In this document: piece by piece, positions 22,983 through 30,949 of the stretch
Position numbering within the stretch: position 1 is the first letter of the stretch
Layout of the letters: every line of letters begins with the position of its first letter
Source: Rubrobacter sp.
GTDB lineage: Bacteria > Chloroflexota > Chloroflexia > Thermobaculales > Thermobaculaceae
Length of the DNA: 37,416 nucleotides
Assembly (NCBI GenBank): GCA_016781845.1
Contig: JADDPP010000403.1
Span: 1-37,416 of the forward strand
Direction of reading: 5' to 3'
Position numbers and translations under genes: made by a program
The notes under the pieces: model-generated
What the model was told of the DNA's origin: nothing
Database searches by the model: none
The model's input: the letters and a program-made list of their open reading frames with translations, nothing else

Positions 22983-24311
22983 ATGCGCTACCCGCCCGGA
23001 CCGAGGTACAGAATACGCACCTCCACCTTGCTCTACTACAGGCGCGACCCGCTGGGGATGTTCACACGGCTGGCGCGCGAGCATGGCGACATCGCAAGCG
23101 TCCGGTTGGCGTCGTACGACCTCGTCCTCCTGAGCCACCCGCAGCACATAAGGGACGCGCTGGTCACAAACAGTCGCATCTTCCAGAAGGGGCCCGCCCT
23201 CAAGAACACGAAGATAGTGCTCGGCGAGGGGCTGCTCACAAGCGAGGGGGAGTACCACCTGCGCCAGCGGCGGCTCGCCCAGCCCGCGTTCCATCGCCAG
23301 CGGGTAGCAGCGTACGGGGAGGTGATGGCCGCGCACGCAGCACGGATGCGGGCAGCCTGGCGGGAAGGGATTACCCTCGATATCTCGCGCGAGATGTCCC
23401 GTCTTACGCTCGGTGTCGTGGCCGAGACGCTGTTCGGTTCGCACATGGAGAGGGAGGCGGACCAGGTCCGCAAGGCACTCACATCCGCCATGGGATGGTT
23501 CGACCTCCTGCTGGTGCCGTACGCGCACATGCTTCTGAGGCTCCCTCTGCCCGCCTCACGTCGCTTCCACAGGGCACACGCGCACCTGGACCGCGTCATC
23601 TACGGCCTGATAGAGGACGCACGTCGTAGGGAGGACCGAGACTGTAGCGACCTGCTCACCATGCTGCTCCACTCGCAGGAGGAAGGAGTGGGCATGACGG
23701 ACGCGCAGCTGCGCGACGAGGCGCTGACCATCTTTCTGGCCGGCCACGAAACGGTCGCGAACGCGCTTACATGGACGTGGTACCTGCTCTCACAGCATCC
23801 GGAGGTGGAGATGGCTCTGCACGACGAGCTGGACACGGTGCTCGGTGGCAGACTTCCCACTTCCAGCGATGTTCCGAGCCTTCCGTATACCCGCATGGTG
23901 CTCTCGGAGTCCATGCGCCTCTACCCGCCCGCGTGGGGCGTCGGCAGGCGCGCGATGGAGGAGTACGAGGTGGGGGGATACCGCCTGCCCGCGGGCACCG
24001 TCGTTGTGATGAGCCAGTGGGTGACGCACCGCGACCCGCGCTGGTATCCTGAGCCGGAGAAGTTCGACCCCGCACGCTGGACGCCAGAGGAAGAGGCGCG
24101 CCGCCCCCGGTACTCGTACTTCCCGTTCGGCGGCGGCCCCAGGCAGTGCATAGGCGAGGGTTTCGCCTGGATGGAAGGCGTGCTGCTGCTCGCCACGCTC
24201 GCTCAACAGTGGAAGCTGCGCCTCGCGCCAGCCCATAAGGTCGAAACCCAACCGCTGATTACGCTGCGCCCGAAGTATGGGATGCGAATGACGCTGGAGC
24301 GGCGCGTGTGA
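22983..24311 (+). CDS. Cytochrome P450 monooxygenase
   Basis: About 442 aa, soluble class with no membrane anchor. The proline-rich start MRYPPGPR, the I-helix AGHET (253-257), the K-helix ESMR (309-312), PERF-like FDPARW, and the heme loop FPFGGGPRQCIG with ligand Cys389 are all intact. The C-helix reads HLRQRRLAQPAF, where the canonical Trp before the RQRR is His. ATG 22983 with AGGAG 9 nt upstream is preferred; ATG 22923 would couple it to the EamA stop but adds 20 unusual residues. The substrate is unknown, and no ferredoxin or reductase gene is adjacent. Co-transcription with the EamA transporter suggests production and movement of a shared small molecule. Confidence 0.92.
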   Translation: MRYPPGPRYRIRTSTLLYYRRDPLGMFTRLAREHGDIASVRLASYDLVLLSHPQHIRDALVTNSRIFQKGPALKNTKIVLGEGLLTSEGEYHLRQRRLAQPAFHRQRVAAYGEVMAAHAARMRAAWREGITLDISREMSRLTLGVVAETLFGSHMEREADQVRKALTSAMGWFDLLLVPYAHMLLRLPLPASRRFHRAHAHLDRVIYGLIEDARRREDRDCSDLLTMLLHSQEEGVGMTDAQLRDEALTIFLAGHETVANALTWTWYLLSQHPEVEMALHDELDTVLGGRLPTSSDVPSLPYTRMVLSESMRLYPPAWGVGRRAMEEYEVGGYRLPAGTVVVMSQWVTHRDPRWYPEPEKFDPARWTPEEEARRPRYSYFPFGGGPRQCIGEGFAWMEGVLLLATLAQQWKLRLAPAHKVETQPLITLRPKYGMRMTLERRV

Positions 24312-24393
24312 TACATCCGGCTGTAGCTGGATGATGCTCTCGGCAGGAACGGGTTCCCTTCGTGCCCAGGCCATCAATCACAGCCGCTACCTC

Positions 24394-24422
24394 TTGACAG
24401 AGCGCTGTGACGGCTGTATTAT
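24394..24422 (+). promoter_or_regulatory. Near-consensus sigma-70 promoter of the TetR gene
   Basis: TTGACA (24394-24399), a 17-nt spacer and TATTAT (24417-24422) form an almost perfect sigma-70 promoter 20 bases before the TetR start. TGACAG-AGCG-CTGTGA overlaps the -35 and spacer as an imperfect inverted repeat, and CTGT-N9-ACAG straddles the -10. Both are good candidates for autoregulatory operators. Confidence 0.65.
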
Positions 24423-24442
24423 CCGAACAGACGGTAACTTAA

Positions 24443-25102
24443 GTGAGTGGTTCTGACAGGATGGGTGACAGGAAGCCGAGGCGGCGTCTGGGGCGGCCGC
24501 CGATTGACGAGGTGCCGGAGGGGGAGCGCCGTGCTCATATACTTCGCGCGGCGGACCACCTCTTCGGGCGCCGCGGGTACGCAGCCGTCTCGATAGGAGA
24601 CATCGCGGCGGAGGTAGGGGTCAGCAAGGCTGCCATATATCATCATTTCCCGAGCAAAGACGCGCTCTTCGCTGCTGTAATGTGCGAGACTCTGGGCATG
24701 ATTGGCGGGGCGATTCAGCTGGTCATGGATGGGCCGGGTACCGTGCGCGAGAAGATCCGGCAACTTATAGAGATCGCGGTGCTCCGGGTGCCGCTGGATG
24801 CTGATATGGATTCCATGATGCGAGACGCACACGAGCACTTGCCTCCGGCTCGGCAGCAGGAGATTGAAGAGGCCAACGCCGCCATGAGGGGCTTGATGGT
24901 GGAGCTGATGCGACAGGGGATAGAGTGGGGTGAGCTGAAGCCAGCCGACCCGCGCCTCCTGGGTCACGCCTTCTGGGCGCTGCTCGGCGGCTTCGTGGGG
25001 CGGGAGGCCGCGGAGGCGGGCTTCGCGGGGCGACCGGAGGCCGCCATGGCGGTGGCTGACCTCTTCCTGGAGGGTATCCAGGCCACGGCCGACGCCGCGT
25101 AG
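24443..25102 (+). CDS. TetR-family transcriptional regulator
   Basis: A 219-aa regulator. The N-terminal DNA-binding domain has RRAHILRAADHLFGRRGYAAVSIGDIAAEVGVSKAAIYHHFPSKDALFAAV with the recognition helix at about 50-70. The C-terminal helical domain (about 85-219) would bind the effector and form dimers; HALEHLP-like acidic stretches are present but the ligand is unknown. The start is GTG 24443 or ATG 24461; neither has a strong SD, and the short distance from the promoter suggests a leader of about 15 nt. It precedes the MMPL transporter by 180 bases on the same strand and is likely its repressor. Confidence 0.88.
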   Translation: MSGSDRMGDRKPRRRLGRPPIDEVPEGERRAHILRAADHLFGRRGYAAVSIGDIAAEVGVSKAAIYHHFPSKDALFAAVMCETLGMIGGAIQLVMDGPGTVREKIRQLIEIAVLRVPLDADMDSMMRDAHEHLPPARQQEIEEANAAMRGLMVELMRQGIEWGELKPADPRLLGHAFWALLGGFVGREAAEAGFAGRPEAAMAVADLFLEGIQATADAA

Positions 25103-25154
25103 CAGTTTGCAGTAAACATTACCTTGAATAGTGGGAGGTATGGGTTTGCAGAAA

Positions 25155-25172
25155 TAACTTATATACCAGTTA
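25155..25172. promoter_or_regulatory. Candidate operator before the MMPL gene
   Basis: TAACT-tatatacc-AGTTA is a perfect 5-bp inverted repeat with an 8-bp spacer in the AT-rich gap between the TetR and MMPL genes. Two direct GTTTGCAG words at 25105-25112 and 25144-25151 precede it. Any of these could be the TetR binding site. Confidence 0.35.
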
Positions 25173-25284
25173 GATACTTATCGTCCTCAGCAGAAGGGCG
25201 GTTTGGTCGTCGTACGCGATATCGAGACCACCCCCCCGGTACGTGCAACTCCGGTCCCACACATAACATACGAGGAGAGACACC

Positions 25285-27396
25285 ATGAGAGGCTTATCAG
25301 GGATACTCACGCTGCCCGCAGGCAAAAGGGCGAAGTGGGCGGTGCTCGCGCTGTGGCTTGTAGTAATCGCCGCTCTCGCGCCGTACGCGAGCAAGTTCGA
25401 GAGCGTGCAGGAGACCGATGATACGAGCTTCCTGCCCGCGGACGCGCAGAGCACGCGCGCGGTGGAGCTAGGACGCGCCTTCTCGCGGGAGGATCAGGTG
25501 CCCGCGATCATCGTGTACCGGCGCGAGTCAGGCTTGAAAGAGGCCGACCGACGGCAGGCTCAAGCAGACCAGCAGGCGATCCTGGCGAAGAAACTTCCGG
25601 GAGTCGTGCCAGCTCCCATTCCCCCTCAGCCCTCGCAGGACGGCAAGGCGCTCCTGGTCGTCGTACCTATCGCCCCCGGCGGGGATATCGAGAGCCTCAA
25701 CACGGCGGTTGAGGAGATCCGCGAGCGGGTGGGCAGGGGGGACGGAACGCTGCAGGTCGCGGTGACCGGCCCGGCCGGCATCACCGCGGACCTCGTCGAG
25801 GTGTTCGGGAATATCAACGTGCAGTTGTTCGCCGCAACGGCGACAATAGTCGCGCTTCTGCTGTTGCTGACGTACCGCAGCCCGATCCTCTGGGTCATCC
25901 CCCTGGGCGCGGTCGTGTTCGCGGAGTTCGCCACCCGTGGCATTGGCTACTGGCTGGCGCGGGCCGGGGTGACGATTGACGACGCGAACGCAGGCTTGCT
26001 CCTCGTGCTTGTGTTCGGCGCAGGCACGGACTACGCACTCCTGCTTACCTCTCGCTACAGGGAGGAGCTTCGGCGGCACGAAGACAAGCATGAGGCGATG
26101 CGTCTCGCCCTCAAGCAGGCCGGGCACGCGATCCTCGCGTCGGCTGGAACCGTCGTCGTCGCGCTCCTCTGCCTGCTGGCGGCGGAGCTCAACGGTACGC
26201 GCGGGCTGGGGCCGGTCGCCGCGATAGGCATCACGCTGGTCATGGTGGCAATGCTCACCGCGCTCCCGGCGCTCCTGCTCGTCGCAGGTCGCCGCGCCTT
26301 CTGGCCGTACATACCGCGCTACGGCTCCGCGCCTCGCGAGGAGTCACAACTCTTTGGGGCCATCGGCCGCGCCATAGCTACACGCCCACGGCTGGTGTGG
26401 ATAGGCACGACGGTCGCGCTCGGTATCCTCGCCCTTGGCATCTCACGCACCAGCTTTGAGCTGTACTCGGACGACTCGTTCCGTGGCTCCGTTGAGTCAG
26501 TGGAAGGGGCAAAGCTGATCGAGGGGTCCTTCCCTGCGGGTGTGAGTGCCGCGACAACGGTGTACGTCCAGCCGGCATCCGCCGCGCAGGCTGCCGCGCA
26601 AGCCGCACGGAGCACCGAGGGTGTCGCCCAGGTCTTGCCCCCGGAGTCCGCGCCGCAGGGCGACCTTGCGCGCTTCAATGTGGTGCTTCGTGATGACCCG
26701 TACAGTGCTCAGGCCTTTGAGACGGTAGACCGGCTGCGCGAGCGGCTGGGCGAGCGCGGAATCGTGGGCGGACCGAGCGCGGAGGCGCTCGACGGGCGTA
26801 CTGCCTCGGTGCGGGATGCAACCGTCATCGTGCCTCTGATCCTGGTCGCAGTGCTCGCGATCCTCGCGCTGCTGCTGCGCTCCATCGCCGCCCCTCTGCT
26901 GCTGATGGCGACTGTGATCCTATCGTTCGCGGCGGCATTCGGGGTGAGCGTGCTCGTGTTCGAGCACGTCTTCGGCTTCCCTGGCATAGACCCAGGCTTG
27001 CCACTGCTCGCGTTCATCTTTCTGGTCGCGCTTGGCGTCGACTACAACGTCTTCCTCATGGCGCGCGTGCGCGAGGAGGCGGAGGAGATCGGCACGCGCC
27101 AGGGACTGCTCAAAGGGCTCGCGGTGACGGGCGGGGTGATCACTTCGGCTGGACTGGTGCTAGCGGGCACGTTCGCGGTGCTCGGAGTGCTGCCGCTCGT
27201 AGTGCTCACGGAACTCGGTTTTGTCGTCGCGTTCGGAGTTCTCCTCGACACGCTGATCGTGCGCTCCGTGCTCGTGCCCGCGCTCGCGCTCGACTTCGGA
27301 CCGCGCATCTGGTGGCCCAGCAGGCTCGGCGGGCACGAGTGGACGGGGGAGAGCCCTATCGCCCCAAAGTCGGCCACTTTGCCCGTGGAGGGCTAG
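25285..27396 (+). CDS. MMPL/RND-superfamily transporter
   Basis: A 703-aa inner-membrane protein with the MMPL layout: one N-terminal span (VLALWLVVIAALAP), a periplasmic-type domain (about 30-165), five spans, a second extracytoplasmic domain (about 385-510) and further spans. Both halves carry the RND transport motif: FGAGTDYALLLTSRYREEL and LGVDYNVFLMARVREE, with the proton-relay Asp-Tyr. The N-terminal domain is preceded by FLPADAQS, common in this family. MMPL proteins export lipids, siderophores or drugs. SD AGGAGAG precedes the ATG. Position after a TetR gene suggests inducible export. Confidence 0.93.
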   Translation: MRGLSGILTLPAGKRAKWAVLALWLVVIAALAPYASKFESVQETDDTSFLPADAQSTRAVELGRAFSREDQVPAIIVYRRESGLKEADRRQAQADQQAILAKKLPGVVPAPIPPQPSQDGKALLVVVPIAPGGDIESLNTAVEEIRERVGRGDGTLQVAVTGPAGITADLVEVFGNINVQLFAATATIVALLLLLTYRSPILWVIPLGAVVFAEFATRGIGYWLARAGVTIDDANAGLLLVLVFGAGTDYALLLTSRYREELRRHEDKHEAMRLALKQAGHAILASAGTVVVALLCLLAAELNGTRGLGPVAAIGITLVMVAMLTALPALLLVAGRRAFWPYIPRYGSAPREESQLFGAIGRAIATRPRLVWIGTTVALGILALGISRTSFELYSDDSFRGSVESVEGAKLIEGSFPAGVSAATTVYVQPASAAQAAAQAARSTEGVAQVLPPESAPQGDLARFNVVLRDDPYSAQAFETVDRLRERLGERGIVGGPSAEALDGRTASVRDATVIVPLILVAVLAILALLLRSIAAPLLLMATVILSFAAAFGVSVLVFEHVFGFPGIDPGLPLLAFIFLVALGVDYNVFLMARVREEAEEIGTRQGLLKGLAVTGGVITSAGLVLAGTFAVLGVLPLVVLTELGFVVAFGVLLDTLIVRSVLVPALALDFGPRIWWPSRLGGHEWTGESPIAPKSATLPVEG

Positions 27397-27779
27397 ACAC
27401 AGGGTATGTCGCGCAGGTAGTCGTGGCGGGGCAACGTAGATCCCCGCCACTGCCTCTATCCGTGATGCCGGTGCTGCTACCACGGTTGATGATCACCGGG
27501 CTGGTGTCGGTGGCGCTGGCATTCGCCGCCCTGCGCGCGCAAGTGAGCCGCGGATGACGACTACCTCTCCTACCGGAACTCAGAGGGGAACGTCTTTCCC
27601 CCTATTCGGCGTCACTGACATTCCACGCCTCACACAGGAAAGACTCTCCAGGTCGTACATCTTCCGGGTGTGCGCTGGCTCATATTCATCGTGAACCCTA
27701 CGCTGCGTTTGAAGGTAAACTACTCGGAACGACAGCCGGCGTTGGCCAGGCGGGAGCAGTATTGATAAGGAGGTAGCGA
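27397..27779. other. Gene-free interval of 383 bp
   Basis: The only clear structure is the hairpin at 27423-27450. A 31-codon frame (27465-27557) encodes a hydrophobic stretch but has no SD. The last 15 bases hold the SD of the next gene, AAGGAGGTAGCG. Confidence 0.5.
27423..27450 (+). terminator. Perfect hairpin after the MMPL gene
   Basis: GTGGCGGGG-caacgtagat-CCCCGCCAC is a 9-bp perfect stem 27 bases beyond the MMPL stop. There is no T-tract; it may act as a transcript end-protector or belong to the dispersed palindromes seen elsewhere. Confidence 0.5.
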
Positions 27780-28142
27780 ATGGAAGCGTCCTTCACTCGG
27801 ATGACGGTTCTAGTATCGAACATGGACCGGTCGGTACGCTTTTACAGGGATATCCTTGGACTGCGTCCTCTGACCATGTCGGACGAGTGGAGCGAGTTCT
27901 CGCTGGACGGCGCCTCCCTGGCGCTGCATCCGGGGAGGCAGGCGGGCCTTGCTAACCTCGAGAACGGGACGGACGCTGGCACTCTTCACATCGCCTTTGC
28001 CGTGTCCGACATCGAGCGGGCGTGTGAGGAGTTGTGGACGAAGGGGGTGGTGGTAGACGGCCCCAGGGTGTTGGGAGACCTGCCGCCGATAGCGACGTTC
28101 AGCGACCCGGATGGCCTCTCCCTCGGGCTGGAGAAGAGCTGA
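27780..28142 (+). CDS. VOC-superfamily (glyoxalase/bleomycin-resistance fold) protein
   Basis: A 120-aa protein of the VOC fold. MTVLVSNMDRSVRFYRDILGLRP opens the first module and LHIAFAVSDIERACEELWTKGV the second, ending in ATFSDPDGLSLGLEK with the metal-ligand Glu position replaced by Leu in the DPDG-x-x-L motif. An excellent SD (AAGGAGG, 8 nt) precedes the ATG. It stands alone between the MMPL gene and a convergent glycosyltransferase. Possible roles are small-molecule binding, fosfomycin-type modification or ring cleavage. Confidence 0.82.
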   Translation: MEASFTRMTVLVSNMDRSVRFYRDILGLRPLTMSDEWSEFSLDGASLALHPGRQAGLANLENGTDAGTLHIAFAVSDIERACEELWTKGVVVDGPRVLGDLPPIATFSDPDGLSLGLEKS

Positions 28143-28162
28143 CACGCATCTGTCACGGTTGC

Positions 28163-29314
28163 CTACCGCCTGCCGTACGTGCGGCCCTTCCACTCCTGTC
28201 CCTTGCCGGTGAGGTGTCGCCAGGTGGAGGCCAGATAGTTCGCGCAGATTATCACCGCCGCGAGCGGCTGGAGCGGGCCGTACAGCGGCGACACGCGCAG
28301 GAGCCGGTCGCCGGACAGGCGGGCGGCCAGCATCAGCAGCACGGAGACAGCGGCGGGCCTGACCACAGCGCCTCGGAGCCCGAAGAGCCTGCCCGCAAGC
28401 ACCATCGGCGGCAGGACGGAGGTTATGTTCAGCAGGAGCACTGTGGCCGCGGCGAGCGGAAGACCGCTGCCCGAGGCGGCGTACAGGCTCTTTCGCCACC
28501 CGGCCCATACCTCCCCCAGCCCGTAGTACATACGCACGCGGACCAGTTCGGTCGCGTTCACGAGCAGGAGCTCACAGCCTCCACGTTTGAGCAGCCGGGC
28601 GAGAGCCACGTCGTCCGCGATGTCGCCGCGCACCGCCGCGTAGCCGCCGGACCGCTCATACGCCTGCGAGCGCACGAGGATGAACTGGCCGGTTGCGTAT
28701 GAGACGCGCGAGCGGCGGCTGTTTACAAGGAACGCGGGGCGCACGCAGAGCACGAACGCGGCGAACGCGGGCTGGAGTACCTTCTCCCAGAACGTGCGGC
28801 ACTCCAGATGCTGCACCACGCTCAACATGTCCGCCCTGCGCTTCAGCGCCAGGGCCACCGTCTCCGTGAGCGCTTCGGGGTGGAGCCGCACGTCGGCGTC
28901 CGTGAACAGCAGCCACTCCGACCTCGCCGTGTACGCCGCCTGGTGGCTCGCCCAGCTCTTGCCGACCCACCCCTCGGGCAGCGACTTGCCTCGCATCACC
29001 CCCAGCCGCCCTTCCACCGCGGCGTGCGCCTCGGCGATCTGAAGTGTGCGGTCCCCGGAGTTATCATCGAGCACGAGAACGCGGAAGTTTGGGTATTCCT
29101 GCGCGAGCAGCGAGCGCACGCACGCCTCGACGTTGCGCTCCTCATCGCGCACCGGAAGCACGACCGTTACGGATGGAGCGTTCGTGGGAAGCCTGTTGCG
29201 TCCAGGCGCGGCAAGCGGCACGCGCAGCCGGTAGTGGAGCAGGACCCCGAGCGCCCAGGCCCATAGAAGGTGGGAGGCCCGCAGGCTATGGTAGAGAAGG
29301 CGGTCTGCCCGCAC
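28163..29314 (-). CDS. Membrane-associated family 2 glycosyltransferase
   Basis: A 383-aa GT-A enzyme. The donor-binding domain shows VTVVLPVRDEERNVEACVRSL, LVLDDNSGDRT, the DXD motif in LFTDADVRL, and GDIADDVALARLLKRGG with the catalytic acid region. VWAGWRKSLY resembles the 'W.GW.K' block of carotenoid and hopanoid-type glycosyltransferases. The C-terminus (about 280-370) has three to four membrane spans, and an N-terminal span is likely (LLWAWALGVLLHY). It probably glycosylates a lipid acceptor at the inner membrane. The start is a GTG with weak SD. It is convergent with the VOC gene and divergent from the sigma-like gene. Confidence 0.85.
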   Translation of the reverse strand: MRADRLLYHSLRASHLLWAWALGVLLHYRLRVPLAAPGRNRLPTNAPSVTVVLPVRDEERNVEACVRSLLAQEYPNFRVLVLDDNSGDRTLQIAEAHAAVEGRLGVMRGKSLPEGWVGKSWASHQAAYTARSEWLLFTDADVRLHPEALTETVALALKRRADMLSVVQHLECRTFWEKVLQPAFAAFVLCVRPAFLVNSRRSRVSYATGQFILVRSQAYERSGGYAAVRGDIADDVALARLLKRGGCELLLVNATELVRVRMYYGLGEVWAGWRKSLYAASGSGLPLAAATVLLLNITSVLPPMVLAGRLFGLRGAVVRPAAVSVLLMLAARLSGDRLLRVSPLYGPLQPLAAVIICANYLASTWRHLTGKGQEWKGRTYGRR

Positions 29315-29414
29315 TCCCGTTTCCCCGGCTAAACGCCTGACTCACTAACAGCAAACCTTCTCACCGGGCATATTTGCACACGTTTTGAACACGGAGGTCA
29401 CATTCTTGCGATGC

Positions 29415-29428
29415 GCCGAACGTTCGGC
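29415..29428. promoter_or_regulatory. 14-bp perfect palindrome upstream of the sigma-like gene
   Basis: GCCGAACGTTCGGC is a perfect palindrome with no spacer, 24 bases before the ATG and directly followed by TATAG. It is placed like an operator over a core promoter. Confidence 0.45.
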
Positions 29429-29451
29429 TATAGCGCAAAGAGGTCAGTGGC

Positions 29452-29913
29452 ATGACACCAACACAGTTCGAGCTCTTCTACGATAGAAACGCATCCCGTG
29501 CGTACGGGCTGGCGCGCACTATGCTCGATTCCGAACTTGATGCCGAGCGTACAGTGCAAGAGGCGTTCCTCATAGTATGGAACAATTCCAGGGCGACGAG
29601 CGGCGATTCGTCGGAGGCCACCCAACAGTCCTCACTGATGACTGCTGTTCGGGACCTTTGCTGCGAACGCCTCACCTGCAGCATGCGGGAGGGCACGCTC
29701 TGCGCCCGAAACAATGCGCTGGGAAACCTGCCGGCCGACCTGCGCGATGTCGCGGAGCTCGCGCTGTGTCGAGGGCTCAGCGTGCGGGAGGTTGCCACCT
29801 GCCTGCGCATCCCCGCCGCCGAGGTGCGCGCCAAGATGCTTGCTGGAATGCGCCTGCTGGCGGGACCTTCGTACCCTGCCCAGCTGCAACACGGCCCGGC
29901 CGCCACGGCCTGA
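29452..29913 (+). CDS. Sigma-70-like (ECF-type) protein, orphan
   Basis: A 153-aa protein. FELFYDRNASRAYGLARTML and AERTVQEAFLIVWN match sigma region 2 (about 5-45), and LPADLRDVAELALCRGLSVREVATCLRIPAAEVRAKMLAGMRLL matches region 4 (about 93-137) with its helix-turn-helix. The linker between them is longer than the minimum and unusually Ser/Cys-rich. It is near the lower size limit for ECF sigma factors, and its region 4 lacks the usual 'Y.EIA' wording, so divergent specificity or a decayed factor is possible. SD AGAGGT is 7 nt from the ATG. No anti-sigma gene adjoins it. Confidence 0.7.
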   Translation: MTPTQFELFYDRNASRAYGLARTMLDSELDAERTVQEAFLIVWNNSRATSGDSSEATQQSSLMTAVRDLCCERLTCSMREGTLCARNNALGNLPADLRDVAELALCRGLSVREVATCLRIPAAEVRAKMLAGMRLLAGPSYPAQLQHGPAATA

Positions 29914-29996
29914 AGTCTCCTTCAGACCTGCCTCCCCGGCCCGTTGAGTGTCGGCGTGCGAAAAATCGCATCGGTTGTGAAGGCGGCGCGTGCGAG

Positions 29997-30048
29997 GAAT
30001 CCGTACCTCAGGACCACGGATTCTGAGCGAAGCGAAGAATGACATTCC
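29997..30048. repeat. Dispersed repeat with stem GAATCCGT/ACGGATTC and TCTGAGCGAAGCGAAGAATGACA core
   Basis: GAATCCGT (29997-30004) pairs perfectly with ACGGATTC (30016-30023) and runs into a TTCTGAGCGAAGCGAAGAATGACA core. The core is the reverse relative of the outer arms at 253-338 and of a widespread dispersed bacterial repeat type. It lies between the sigma-like gene and the SDR. Confidence 0.65.
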
Positions 30049-30126
30049 CCTGGCCTCTACATGGCCTCCGTATCACTCAACGGCGCGTAGCTTGCATTCT
30101 ACGTGACCGCTCAGGAGGAAAGAGGA

Positions 30127-30906
30127 ATGCAGCTTGAAGGCAGGGTGGCGCTTGTTACCGGGGCGGGGTCGGGGATAGGACGGGCGGCGGCGGTGCTGCT
30201 CGCGAAGGAGGGTGCGAGGATAGCCGCGCTCGACGTTACCGAGGACTCGCTCCAGGACGTGGTCGCGGAGATCAAGCAGGGCGGCGGCGAGGCGATGCCG
30301 CTGGCGGCGGATGTGTCGCAGCCAGACCACATGCAGCAGGCGATACAGCAGGCAGGCGAGCGCTGGGGCCGCATGGATATAGTATTCGCCAACGCGGGCA
30401 TCAACGGCGTGTGGGCGCCGCTGGAAGAGCTTGAGCCGGAGGAGTGGGACCGCACGCTGAGCATCAACCTCAAGGGCACCTTCCTCACCGTGAAGTATGC
30501 CATTCCGTACCTTAAGCGGCAGGGCGGCTCGGTGATCGTCACGTCATCCGTGAACGGCACCCGCATCTTCAGCAACACGGGCGCGACGGCTTACTCGTGC
30601 TCCAAGGGTGGCCAGGTGATCTTCACACAGATGGTAGCTCTGGAGCTGGCCAGGTACGGGATCCGTGTCAACGCCATCTGTCCGGGGGCTATAGAGACGA
30701 ACATCGGACAGCGCACCGAGCAGCGCGACACGGACGAGGTGAAGATCCCGGTGGAGTTCCCCGAGGGTTCTCATCCCCTTGAGGGAAGGGCCGGAACGCC
30801 GGAGCAGGTGGCGCAGGTGGTGTTGTTCCTGGCCTCGGACGCTTCGAGCCACGTTACCGGCACCCCTATCTGGGTAGAGGGCGCGGAGTCGCTGCTGATT
30901 GGGTAG
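30127..30906 (+). CDS. Short-chain dehydrogenase/reductase
   Basis: A 259-aa classical SDR: TGAGSGIG (11-18), ADV at about 61-63, NAG at 89-91, catalytic Ser near 141 (VTSSVNG), Tyr156 and Lys160 (YSCSK). Between PGAIETNI and EGRAGTPEQV is a longer loop (EVKIPVEFPEGSHPLEGR) that forms the substrate lid. The start at ATG 30127 has AGGAGGAAAGAGG upstream; the track's extra eight codons include the SD itself. It is 43 bases before a Gfo/Idh gene on the same strand, and the two probably form a two-gene operon for sugar or polyol oxidation. Substrate unknown. Confidence 0.88.
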   Translation: MQLEGRVALVTGAGSGIGRAAAVLLAKEGARIAALDVTEDSLQDVVAEIKQGGGEAMPLAADVSQPDHMQQAIQQAGERWGRMDIVFANAGINGVWAPLEELEPEEWDRTLSINLKGTFLTVKYAIPYLKRQGGSVIVTSSVNGTRIFSNTGATAYSCSKGGQVIFTQMVALELARYGIRVNAICPGAIETNIGQRTEQRDTDEVKIPVEFPEGSHPLEGRAGTPEQVAQVVLFLASDASSHVTGTPIWVEGAESLLIG

Positions 30907-30949
30907 CCCCTGCAGGGTCACCACACAAGAGAGTTGGAGGGGTTGGAGG

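Noticed and set aside
27465-27557. 31-codon frame encoding one hydrophobic stretch after the MMPL gene
   Set aside because: No SD, and it lies just after a hairpin; a chance open frame in GC-rich DNA is more likely than a small membrane peptide.
29415-29428. GCCGAACGTTCGGC as a LexA (SOS) box
   Set aside because: The Gram-positive-type box needs CGAAC-N4-GTTCG; here the half-sites abut without a spacer.
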